DNA of 64,000 nucleotides, from assembly GCF_001460935.1 (NCBI RefSeq), contig NZ_LN906597.1, forward strand, positions 1,023,286-1,087,285, given 5' to 3'. The translations under genes were made by a program, and so were the position numbers. How positions within the stretch are numbered: position 1 is the stretch's first letter; each line of letters starts with the position of its first letter. Shown here piece after piece: positions 30,228 through 39,450 of this stretch. The notes beneath the pieces were generated by a model. The model did not search any database, was not told the origin of the DNA, and saw nothing but the letters and a program-made list of their open reading frames with translations. The stretch comes from Candidatus Ichthyocystis hellenicum (GTDB taxonomy: Bacteria > Pseudomonadota > Gammaproteobacteria > Burkholderiales > 2013Ark19i).

Positions 30228-33020
30228 ATGAGTGATAAAAGATTGACGATTGGTTTTCCGTTCTCTATTAATTATTCTGATTCTGATTCTGATTCCGATT
30301 TGGTGTGTGGTAATGAAGAAAGTGGCTTGGGACAGTTGAATGATATTGTAAATATTACTTCAACTGTCCCAGTTGAATATGTTGCTGAAGTTAATCCTAA
30401 TTCATCTCTAGATATTATTTCAAAGCTGTTGGAAGATTATTCTTTATGCGCATCAAAATTCTCACAACCTAATATTGTCTCAGCAGCTTATGAGATATGT
30501 AGTAATTATGGATATAGTATTTATGATGATGATATGTATGATTTTTACAGTGAATGTTTCTTTAAGAATTACGCAAATAGATGCGGTTATGACGTCTCTG
30601 ATAATTTTTTATCAGAGATTAATAGGCTAAAATATATGTTTGTAAATTATGTTAATACGACTCTGTGTGAAGATGATTTTAGCAGATTTTTATTTAAAAT
30701 AAATGAAAATAATTATGACAAATTGTTGTTGCTGTTAGATAGTAATTGTCGTTTCTTTTATGTTTCTGTACATAGTATTAGATTTAAATTTGTTGATTTT
30801 TTGCGGAATGAGATAGTTCCATTGATTTTAGATGCTTTTGATAAACTTCTTGATGTGGATTCCAGTAATAGCCGTAATTTAGGTTACCTTGATAAGGAGA
30901 AATTATTTTTATATGTTGTTACTACATTCGAAAGAGTAATTATTTTAAGGGCTATGAGTTATTGGAATAGTTTTTGTGATCTAAATAAAGATCTTCTATT
31001 ATCACTTCAGTATACTGATTATAAGAATCCGTTTATTCGTATTTCTACTGGTGTGTTTTGTGCTGCTGATGTACCTATGGTTTCCCATCCTGTTGCATTT
31101 ACTTATAGGTATGGAGTATATGTTTCCTTTTTTGGTGTTAGAAATGTTGACCAAATGATTGATAATTGTGCATCAGATTGTATTTCAAAACTGAAAGTTA
31201 TTATTAGTGATAGAGTTATGGGTATTTGTATGCTTTATCGTGGCATGGATTGCGTAGAAGCTTTGTTAGTGCGTGTTAATGAAGAACTATTTGATATTAT
31301 TCTAGAGGAATTTCGTAACGTAATTCTTGATCATTGTATGAATAGAATTGTTGTTTTTTTCAATGAATTGATTATATGGCCAGAATCAAAAAATGATTTA
31401 CTAGCTCTTGTTAGAGGAACCATTCGTAATATTTTTACTTTGGTTAAGGCAGAAATTAATGTTGATAGTTCAATTGTTCGTAGTACCGTTAGCAACTATT
31501 TTAAAATTTTGAGACGTGATAAACGTGATTTATCTTCTAACAAGTCCTCGGATTATAAGGGAAGATTGTATGTTTTTGGAAATTGTAAATTTAGGCTTAA
31601 TGAAGATTTTTTTGTGAAAATAAAGAAACTTAGGGCGAAAAAGTTAGCTCTTTTTAAGCCTATTGTGATTATAGAATTTGCAAAAATTATGAAGAAAGAA
31701 AACTTATGTAATTGCAAATGGTCCTCTATTTCGTCAAGGCTATTCTCTGTTGCTGTAGAAGCAACTAAGGGAATCATTGATAGTCAATATAAGGAATTGA
31801 AGAAGATTATATCAGAAGCGCGTATGATACGTGACGATGGATCAGAGAGAAAAATTAATCGGGAAGAAAAGGTTTATATTACTAAGGGTGTTATGCAGTC
31901 TTCAAACAAAAGACTAAAGGATGCGGCTAGGATATTATGGCGAGATCTTATTAAACTCTATGGAAATTTTATTTTGGCCGATATTAGTGAATCTTGCGTT
32001 GATTACAGTTCAGGGATGGTTTCTGATGTATGTGATTTCCGTGGATTTTATACTAGAGATAGTTCTAGTGTAACCTCTACTGTTGGCAATTCTGTTATAA
32101 AATTTTCTTTATTGGATTTAAGAGAAGAGGATAGGTTAGAATTTCATTTTATTGTTGGAGAATTTATCAGGTGTTTTAAGCCGGTTCTTTGTGAAATGAT
32201 TGATTGTCTGTTATCTGGCATGGATATAAATTCGTCTAGCTTGGAGTATATTTTAATCAGGATAAGGCCGGATATATATGAAAAAAAGGTTAGTTATTTC
32301 ATTGAAAATGGCTTCTCCTCCAAGCTGGAATCGCTATTATCAAGAGCATTGATAATGATTCCTTCTGGTAGTAGAGTCATGACTTATAATGAAAAAGGTG
32401 AATTTTTAATGTCATCCTTCGACTCCGTCAATGAAAGTATAGATATTTTTGTTTCTAAATACGTTAGTTCTTTGGTTAATTCTTCTATGTTAGTGTCAAA
32501 GAGTGAATCTTCTAAAGATGATTTGGTTATTCCTATGGTAGAAGGAAAATGTAAAAGCAAGGGCAAGAGTAAAAAAAGAAGGGTAGTAGAGGATTATTAT
32601 AATGTTGAAAACGAATATAACGACAATCATGATCGAGACAATGATGTTGTTCCGTCTATGTTTGGTACTATTAGAGTTATGAGAAAATTTAATAATGAAA
32701 TTAATCGTATGATTTTATACCAGATTGATAACTTAAGTAACTATATTGGATCCATAAAAGGGGATCCATCCGCATTTTCTGATCTTACATCCGAAGACAG
32801 GGTTGTTGCTATGGAAAAAAGGATAAGATCTATTATTGACTATAGTCAATCTGAATTTATGGATAGAGTGGGAGAGTTTATTACAGGTGTAATTGTATAT
32901 GCAGATGGTGATAATATTGCAAGATTAATTAATATTGATGAAATTCATGATTTTCTTAGAGGTTTACACGCTGAAATGGTTGTTAGACATGGTGACATTT
33001 TTGTTAGATGGAGTCAATAA
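30228..33020 (+). CDS. Modular repeat protein, array member 8 (GFPF/SDSD N-terminus, basic cluster, FG C-terminus)
   Basis: A 930-residue protein, the closest visible relative of member 7. The N-terminus reads MSDKRLTIGFPF, then YSDSDSDSD encoded by short TCTGAT-type repeats. It has FFKNYANRCGY (about residue 110) and SHPVAF (about 286). One module follows (CKFRLNEDF, about 452), then a second helical module (about 628) with RVMTYNEKGEF. A strongly basic cluster, KSKGKSKKRRVVEDYY (about 775-790), comes before the terminal module VVPSMFGTIRV (about 809). The basic cluster resembles a eukaryotic nuclear localisation signal, but that is pattern similarity only. Function unknown. Confidence 0.92.
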   Translation: MSDKRLTIGFPFSINYSDSDSDSDLVCGNEESGLGQLNDIVNITSTVPVEYVAEVNPNSSLDIISKLLEDYSLCASKFSQPNIVSAAYEICSNYGYSIYDDDMYDFYSECFFKNYANRCGYDVSDNFLSEINRLKYMFVNYVNTTLCEDDFSRFLFKINENNYDKLLLLLDSNCRFFYVSVHSIRFKFVDFLRNEIVPLILDAFDKLLDVDSSNSRNLGYLDKEKLFLYVVTTFERVIILRAMSYWNSFCDLNKDLLLSLQYTDYKNPFIRISTGVFCAADVPMVSHPVAFTYRYGVYVSFFGVRNVDQMIDNCASDCISKLKVIISDRVMGICMLYRGMDCVEALLVRVNEELFDIILEEFRNVILDHCMNRIVVFFNELIIWPESKNDLLALVRGTIRNIFTLVKAEINVDSSIVRSTVSNYFKILRRDKRDLSSNKSSDYKGRLYVFGNCKFRLNEDFFVKIKKLRAKKLALFKPIVIIEFAKIMKKENLCNCKWSSISSRLFSVAVEATKGIIDSQYKELKKIISEARMIRDDGSERKINREEKVYITKGVMQSSNKRLKDAARILWRDLIKLYGNFILADISESCVDYSSGMVSDVCDFRGFYTRDSSSVTSTVGNSVIKFSLLDLREEDRLEFHFIVGEFIRCFKPVLCEMIDCLLSGMDINSSSLEYILIRIRPDIYEKKVSYFIENGFSSKLESLLSRALIMIPSGSRVMTYNEKGEFLMSSFDSVNESIDIFVSKYVSSLVNSSMLVSKSESSKDDLVIPMVEGKCKSKGKSKKRRVVEDYYNVENEYNDNHDRDNDVVPSMFGTIRVMRKFNNEINRMILYQIDNLSNYIGSIKGDPSAFSDLTSEDRVVAMEKRIRSIIDYSQSEFMDRVGEFITGVIVYADGDNIARLINIDEIHDFLRGLHAEMVVRHGDIFVRWSQ

Positions 33021-34131
33021 GTGACGGTAATTTTTGCATTAAACGGGAACCATTGTGGCATATCCAGTTATTGATGTGAGGGCTAATAATAAAGTTATTG
33101 TCACGGTAAATTATAAATATGTCTTCCATTGTGATATTTAGCTGAACGAGTTTCTACTCTTTATAAAACATATATAGTTTTAACGTATTTCTCTTGTAAA
33201 ATAAATTGTCTTAATAATTTACTATAGCTTGGATTTATTTTTGAATTAGTAACTAAATACAAATAATGATTTAAAAAATAGTAAATTATTAGTAAAGCAT
33301 ATGTCTAAATATATGAGGTTATATACATAAAAATCATCTATATTACCAATATATTACGTTGGTAGGTAGAATAACTTAACTGCCATGGAGATTTTGTTCT
33401 CACCGTATAAAAAGAAGTAAATAATTTTTTCCTCTAGTTTTTGATGTTATAAACTTCCTTCGTTAAATACTATAATTTACACGCTACTGTACATTGTAAA
33501 TTAACGCACAATATATCTGATTGCTTCATATTTTTCAATGTATTATTGTTAGTATGTTGATGGCCTAATTCATCAATAATATTTATTTTAGTGAAACAGT
33601 AAAAAAATTACAGACCGAGACCACAATGCTTATTAATTAATAATGATATCTAAGCCCATTATATACATTATAAAGATAAATATAGGGAAAGTATTGCTAT
33701 GGATATACAAGTGTAATTGTCATAGTAGAAACTTATTATTGTATCAATTCGTGTGTATTTGCATATTTCATGAGTTTATAAAAAATTCAGCTACGGGTTA
33801 TACTAGAAATGAGCTAATAGTAGATGTTAATTTTGTAAAGAATAGTAGTTTTCTAGAATGCATGCATGTGTCTTAATCTTAATTGCTATATTAGGTAGAT
33901 TGTAGTCTAGCTTTGCATTATCTACTGATGTAATTAGGTCTCTATTTGGTCTTATATGCATTATAATGTACACTGTTGTCGTTTATGAATTTTAGTTGTT
34001 TGGATTTTTTTGTTTCTACACTTAGTTTACAATTATGTCAGTGATATTTTTATTTTAATCAACAACTGGGCTATATTGTTATTACAATAATAGTAATATA
34101 GATGTAGTTTAGTTAATTTTGTAGCAGATAT
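33021..34131. other. Long AT-rich non-coding spacer (1.1 kb)
   Basis: There is no supported gene. Unlike the spacers near 17.5 and 22.5 kb it is A/T-rich without a strong G+T bias. A 77-codon frame at 33643-33876 lacks a ribosome binding site and homology. No decayed array gene is recognisable. Confidence 0.5.
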
Positions 34132-36357
34132 ATGGCATTTGGAAATGATAGGCAAATAAGTGATTATCAGTATTGTGTCTCTGATTATGAATTTAAGTTG
34201 AATGATGAAATAAGTTGTTCTGTGTCAGGTAGTGGCACATCTACTTTTAATTCTGATTTGGTACAAAATTCATCTCCTGGAACGGGTACCGATGCGGCTT
34301 CAAATGGTACCGATGCGGCTTCAAATGGTACTATTAGTAGTGTGACTGTTGGCGCTGTGGCCTCTAGTTCATGTTCTGCTGATCTGTCGCGAGTTACTGC
34401 CAGTTCATATCTATTATATTTAGCTAAAATTTTGTGTTATGGGTATGGATTTAATATTTGTACTAAGGATATGGATGGCGTTTTAGGGGACGATTTTTTC
34501 AAGAGTTATGCTACTGTAAGCGGGTATCAATTTAGTGATGATTTTTTGTGCGTTATTAACGAATATAAGATTAAATTTGTGTCTGCTATTAATAAAATTT
34601 TACATGATGGAGGCATTAAATTTTTTGAGGGTCAATATAATGGAGATATGCCTATGGCTTGTTATAATTTTTCTAAGGCCGTATATCGTATTAGACCAGA
34701 ATGTATTAGTGTTTTGCAGTCTAAATTTATTCCAGAAATAATAGATGCTATCATTAAAGGTACTATTATTGATAGCAATGGTGAACGCGCAATGGTTAGT
34801 GCCGAAATGGAGCAGTTTTTTTTATATTTTGTTACTACTTTAGAGCGCTTAATTATGTTAGAAATTATGGGACATTGGAACAAATTTTATAATACTCATC
34901 AACATATTCTCTCATTACCAGATGATTTTAAAGATCCATTTATTTATTCTAGTTTTTATGGGAATCTAAGTGTTCCTGTTGTTTCTCATCCGGCTGCATT
35001 TACTCATACTATGATGGAGTGCGTTTCTTTTTTTGCTTCTTTCAGAATTAAAGAAATAATAAATGATTTCTCAAGTAGATATTCTGATGACCTAAAAATT
35101 ATTGTTTATGATAAGGTTTTGAGAATTCCTCGTGGTGGTTCTAGTTCTCAGGCTAGCTTTAAAAAATTTACTGAACTGGAATTGCCAGCTGTTATAAAAA
35201 CTAAATTTGATGAGATGATGTCTGTAGATATGAATTCTATTATTAATTATTTGAAAGAGTTTATGATGTGGCCTAAACTAGGAACTGGTGATTGTGTTTT
35301 GGAAGTAGATCTGTCTATACTTCTCAAAAAAATTATGGACTCTATTTTTTATTTGTTGAGCGAGTATGTAAGCTGTTTTTGTAGGAGGCTTAGCAAAAAT
35401 TATGTTACTAGGGGAAGATCATCTTGTTTAAAGAGTACTGTAATTGCTTATCATATTAAAGAGAAGTTGAAATTGAATATTCACCCTGTTTTTTATTACA
35501 ATGTTATTTCTGTGAGAAATCAATTTTCTTGTAAAATTAGATCTATTGTTTATCGTAAGTTTTGTCAAATGATAGAGGGTGGTTTTACTGGATTTTATTG
35601 GTTTAGCATATCTAGTTTTTTATTACAAGTTGCTAAAGATGAAACTAAAGAAACTATGGAAGAAGAGTACGTGGAGTTGCTGCGCATTGTATCAGAATCG
35701 TTTGTGTTGGCTCCTGGTGGTGGTATGGTAAAGCTTACGAGTGATGAAAGACGTGATGTTATGAGGATTATTGTTTCTGATTGCAATGAAAAATTTATAA
35801 GTCTTACTAAATCATTGTGGGTGAAAGCTACTAAATCATTGCGGGTGAAATCTGTTTCTTCATTTGGTAATTGTGAGGGTACGGAAGGATGTAATGTTAA
35901 TGATGTGGTTAATTATGAATTTGAAAAAAATCTAGGATTTAATCTTGCCCCCATTTTTGATTATAACATTTATCTTATAAAGAAGAGATTTTTTGCTAAA
36001 ATCAAGTCTATTATTTATGCTAAAATTTCTGATATGATAAAGAGTGGTTTTTCTAGACATCATTGGGTTAATGTGTCAGATATTTTATTGAGTGTTGCTA
36101 GAGAAGAAGTTAGAGAAATTATTGAAGAACAACGTAGGGAGTTGGAACAATTAATATCAGAAGCTGTTGCAATGACCCGTGAGGGTACTGCAGTAAGACT
36201 TACCAGAGATGAATGTGATAATGTCATGAGAATTGTTATGAGTGATGTTGATGAAAAATTTGTGATCCTTATTAAATCATTGTGGAAGAGGGTTGTCTCC
36301 TCATTTGGTGGGTATGTTAGTGCAAGAAGTAATGTTAATATAGATGGTAATCACTAG
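34132..36357 (+). CDS. Modular repeat protein, array member 9 (two short modules)
   Basis: A 741-residue protein. The N-terminal tail contains a duplicated seven-residue unit (GTDAASN twice) from a 21-base tandem duplication. The conserved region has FFKSYATVSGY (about residue 122), RAMVSAEMEQFF (about 219) and SHPAAF (about 284). Two modules of the short type follow (LKLNIHPVFYYN, about 445; LGFNLAPIFDYN, about 602). Both have a GF....W..[IV]S core, a VA..E..E.[MI]EE helix and a final K.LW motif. They resemble each other more than they resemble other genes' modules, which suggests recent internal duplication. There is no C-terminal module. Function unknown. Confidence 0.92.
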   Translation: MAFGNDRQISDYQYCVSDYEFKLNDEISCSVSGSGTSTFNSDLVQNSSPGTGTDAASNGTDAASNGTISSVTVGAVASSSCSADLSRVTASSYLLYLAKILCYGYGFNICTKDMDGVLGDDFFKSYATVSGYQFSDDFLCVINEYKIKFVSAINKILHDGGIKFFEGQYNGDMPMACYNFSKAVYRIRPECISVLQSKFIPEIIDAIIKGTIIDSNGERAMVSAEMEQFFLYFVTTLERLIMLEIMGHWNKFYNTHQHILSLPDDFKDPFIYSSFYGNLSVPVVSHPAAFTHTMMECVSFFASFRIKEIINDFSSRYSDDLKIIVYDKVLRIPRGGSSSQASFKKFTELELPAVIKTKFDEMMSVDMNSIINYLKEFMMWPKLGTGDCVLEVDLSILLKKIMDSIFYLLSEYVSCFCRRLSKNYVTRGRSSCLKSTVIAYHIKEKLKLNIHPVFYYNVISVRNQFSCKIRSIVYRKFCQMIEGGFTGFYWFSISSFLLQVAKDETKETMEEEYVELLRIVSESFVLAPGGGMVKLTSDERRDVMRIIVSDCNEKFISLTKSLWVKATKSLRVKSVSSFGNCEGTEGCNVNDVVNYEFEKNLGFNLAPIFDYNIYLIKKRFFAKIKSIIYAKISDMIKSGFSRHHWVNVSDILLSVAREEVREIIEEQRRELEQLISEAVAMTREGTAVRLTRDECDNVMRIVMSDVDEKFVILIKSLWKRVVSSFGGYVSARSNVNIDGNH
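34285..34326 (+). repeat. 21-bp perfect tandem duplication inside member 9
   Basis: Two identical adjacent 21-base units beginning GGTACCGATGCG, encoding GTDAASN twice. The unit is a multiple of three, so copy-number change keeps the frame. Confidence 0.9.
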
Positions 36358-36636
36358 AAAAAAGTTATTTTTGTTTACGTTTCCTACCTAGTTAAATTAC
36401 GTAGTTATGAGTTTTGGGTAAAGGTTTTCAGGTGTGTGGATGTATAAATGTCTTTTCATATTTTATTATATCAAATCTATTATTAATGTATTTTTGGTTG
36501 CTGGTGTTTGTTACTACTTCTCAATTGCTTCTGATGTTGTTTTCTAATTGGTGGTTGTTTTTCATCTATGGGGGTGTTGCATGGTATGATTATTTTACAT
36601 TAAACGTGTTTTTTGGATAGAGTTTTATCATTTCAT

Positions 36637-38778
36637 ATGAATATGAGTACTAGTAAAATAGGTTTGTCCTTTTCTGATTCTGATGATCTAGATAGAGAAG
36701 TTAATGATACATCTTATATCGGAGATGTTTCTAGTGACCAATCTTGTTTGATGGGAGTATCTTTTGGTGATTACTTAGGTTCATCATTGCCTGTTGCTGG
36801 TGGTGTTGGTTTTTGCGCCACTGACTCTTCTACCGTTGAGTCTATTGTTAATTCTTCTCAAATGTTATCGACTTCAGATTCATCGTTATCAAAGTTGGCT
36901 TATAGTATGTGTTCTGGTTATGGCTTTGATGCGTATTTTTGTCAAACCTATGTTTCAGATTATTCTTTTTTCCATGAGCATGCTGTTGAGTGTGGATATG
37001 AGCTTAGTAAAGATTTTTCATTAAAAATTAATGATCACAAAATTGGATTTTCAGATGCAGTTAGTTCATTTTTAGAGGATGATAAATTTTTTTCCCGCAC
37101 TGGTAGATCACTTTTCAGCTATGATAAAAATCATAATAAAAGTATCACTATATATGTTTGTTGTTTTGATTTAGATTGTTCTTATTTTTATGAATCCGTG
37201 CGTCGTTATAGACCAAAGGTTATCAAAATTTTAGTCAGGGATTTCATTCCTAGAATAATAAAAACTATTTCGCGAGGTATGGTTATTGATTCCTCTGGAA
37301 GTCGTAGTATGACATATCATGAAATGGAGATGCTTTTTTTGAATTTTGTTACTAAGTTGGAGATGTTAATCGTTAAAATTATGATGAGTTATTGGCACTC
37401 CCATTTGGATGATATTGAGTCTGTTCTATCATTGCTTTCATCATCAGATTGTGGATTTGCTGCTGATCACACTAATCCATTCTGTCGTCTCAGAAACTGT
37501 AATAAAATTAGAGAAGAAACTATTAACGATGTTGCTCATCCAGTTGCTTTTGTTGATGTTTATGGTGTTACTATTTCTTTAATTGCTAAACATAAAATTG
37601 ATGTTTTCAGTGAAGGTTTTATACATGATTTTTGTAATTCATTAAAAGTTATCTTGCATGATAAAATCATGAAAATTTCTAACCATTCTTCTTATGATTA
37701 TGATAACGATTTTAAGGTTTTTTCTGATGTAGAATTGCCTCTTTTAATTGAAGAGAGCTTTAATAAAGCTATAGTTAGCTTGCAGTGTGATCTTAGTAAT
37801 TTTTTACGTCAGTTAGCAGTATGGGCACCACCAGGAGTTGATGGTAGTTTCAGAGAGGTGGATTTTTCTAAATTTATTGAAAATATCAAGTCTGCTATAT
37901 ATTCCCTATTGAAGGTTAAGGTTTGTAGTATTAGTGACTCTTTTATTAACATTTATACTAACAAAATAAATAATTTTTTATCAAGAATGAAGAGTAAAGT
38001 TTCCACTTACATGATAGATAGGTGGGGCGTTAATCTTCATCATAAATTTGACTATAATTATTCATCCATCAGAAAAAAATTTTCTCCAATGTGTAAGTCC
38101 ATTGTTAATAAAAAGTTTAGAGAAATGATATTAGGTGGATTTAGTGCTAGTGAATGGAAATATGTGTCATCAAAATTGTTGCCAATAGCAATGAAATTAG
38201 TTAGCGGTATTTATAAGAATGAGTATGATGAGCTTAAGGAACTTGTCTCGAATACTCATGTAGTGAAGAGAGATGGTACTTTTGTAAAACTTGATGAAAC
38301 TTATAAAACTGTGCTTTGTGTAAAAATTATGTCTCGTATAAATAAGGAGTTTAGAGATTTTGTTAGGCTATGTTGGATAGATGTGGTTAATTCTACTAAT
38401 ATTCCTACTCCTCTACCTGATTCTGCTGGTAGTAGTTCTTGTCCTGAGTCTGCTAAGGGCGACCATTGTTATTCTAGTGAGGGTGTTGGTTCCCAGGTAG
38501 TTAATGTAGAGTCTCATCCTGTTTGTGAAGGTGGTGATGTTCAACTCAATGAGTTAGGTAATCTTTTTGAGTCGTTTATGGATCGTCTTGTTAGTGATGG
38601 AAATTATTCTGTTATGAGAAGTATTGAGGAGTTGATGGGTTCATCTTCATGTTCTTCACTAGAAATTTTACCAGATCAATCTGTTTCTGGTCGTGTATTT
38701 AGCAGTGACAAAAGGTCTTTCAGTGGTCCATGTTTGGATGAATATAGTACTGATTCATACAAGAAGAAGAAAAAATGA
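36637..38778 (+). CDS. Modular repeat protein, array member 10 (single module, poly-Lys end)
   Basis: About 713 residues from the ATG at 36637; a TTG at 36613 or the ATG at 36643 are alternatives. The start region reads MNMSTSKIGLSFSDSDD, echoing the GFPF/SDSD layout of members 7 and 8. The conserved region has FFHEHAVECGY (about residue 110), RSMTYHEMEMLF (about 224) and HPVAF (about 301). One short-type module follows (WGVNLHHKFDYN, about 463). The linker then leads to LFESFMDRLVSDGN (about 642), matching the equivalent segment of member 6. The protein ends YKKKKK, just where the basic segment before the FG module would be expected, so it may be a C-terminally shortened version of member 6. 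Confidence 0.9.
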   Translation: MNMSTSKIGLSFSDSDDLDREVNDTSYIGDVSSDQSCLMGVSFGDYLGSSLPVAGGVGFCATDSSTVESIVNSSQMLSTSDSSLSKLAYSMCSGYGFDAYFCQTYVSDYSFFHEHAVECGYELSKDFSLKINDHKIGFSDAVSSFLEDDKFFSRTGRSLFSYDKNHNKSITIYVCCFDLDCSYFYESVRRYRPKVIKILVRDFIPRIIKTISRGMVIDSSGSRSMTYHEMEMLFLNFVTKLEMLIVKIMMSYWHSHLDDIESVLSLLSSSDCGFAADHTNPFCRLRNCNKIREETINDVAHPVAFVDVYGVTISLIAKHKIDVFSEGFIHDFCNSLKVILHDKIMKISNHSSYDYDNDFKVFSDVELPLLIEESFNKAIVSLQCDLSNFLRQLAVWAPPGVDGSFREVDFSKFIENIKSAIYSLLKVKVCSISDSFINIYTNKINNFLSRMKSKVSTYMIDRWGVNLHHKFDYNYSSIRKKFSPMCKSIVNKKFREMILGGFSASEWKYVSSKLLPIAMKLVSGIYKNEYDELKELVSNTHVVKRDGTFVKLDETYKTVLCVKIMSRINKEFRDFVRLCWIDVVNSTNIPTPLPDSAGSSSCPESAKGDHCYSSEGVGSQVVNVESHPVCEGGDVQLNELGNLFESFMDRLVSDGNYSVMRSIEELMGSSSCSSLEILPDQSVSGRVFSSDKRSFSGPCLDEYSTDSYKKKKK

Positions 38779-39450
38779 TGGGGCTATGTATTAAGTTTAA
38801 AAATGTTGTTTATGGAAAGTAGCTTGTTGATTATTATTCTGTTCTTGATTTTTCTAAAATAGTTAATTTATTACCACCAATGATAGATATTTATGATATC
38901 TAAGAATAAATAAAATTGATATTTTTTGTTGTTAACTTCAAAAAATATTGCAACAAATGCATTTCTCCAGTTCCAATTTTATCAAAAAAATCATGTAATT
39001 TAATTATTTATGGGGTTGTATTGTAATTTTATGGATAATTTATAAGTTTACGATGGTAAAATTTTTATGGGGTATATTATTTATGTTTATATTTTATATC
39101 ACTAATATTAAAAACTTTATTTACAGACTTGTTATGTTATTAGTGTATTTTTGTGTAGCTTATAATCAAATTATTTTTATTAAATAAAATTACTTAATAA
39201 CTATGGTGGTTTTTTATTTTGCGGTAATGATTATTTATATCATGGTATTTGCGTAAGTTATTATTTGACTTATTTAATTAATGCTGTTTTTGTTTGTAAT
39301 TATTGCCTTATAAATTTCTTTACAAAAAAATCACAATAATAATAAGCATGATGTATTAGTAAATAATAATTCAATAAACTATATTATTTCAAATGTTATA
39401 TTCGCATTATTTATTTCAGTTAGATGTCAAACTTTAAATAGGTGAAAAAA
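38779..39450. other. AT-rich non-coding spacer at the end of the array
   Basis: About 670 bases of very AT-rich DNA with no ORF worth calling. It separates the paralog array from the mucin-like gene. AGGTG at 39440-39444 is the likely ribosome binding site of that gene and favours its GTG at 39451. Confidence 0.5.

Noticed and set aside
36414..36620. Hydrophobic 68-codon frame just before member 10 (and a similar 66-codon frame at 26050-26250)
   Set aside because: T-rich DNA yields hydrophobic frames by chance; neither has a ribosome binding site, and the two do not resemble each other.
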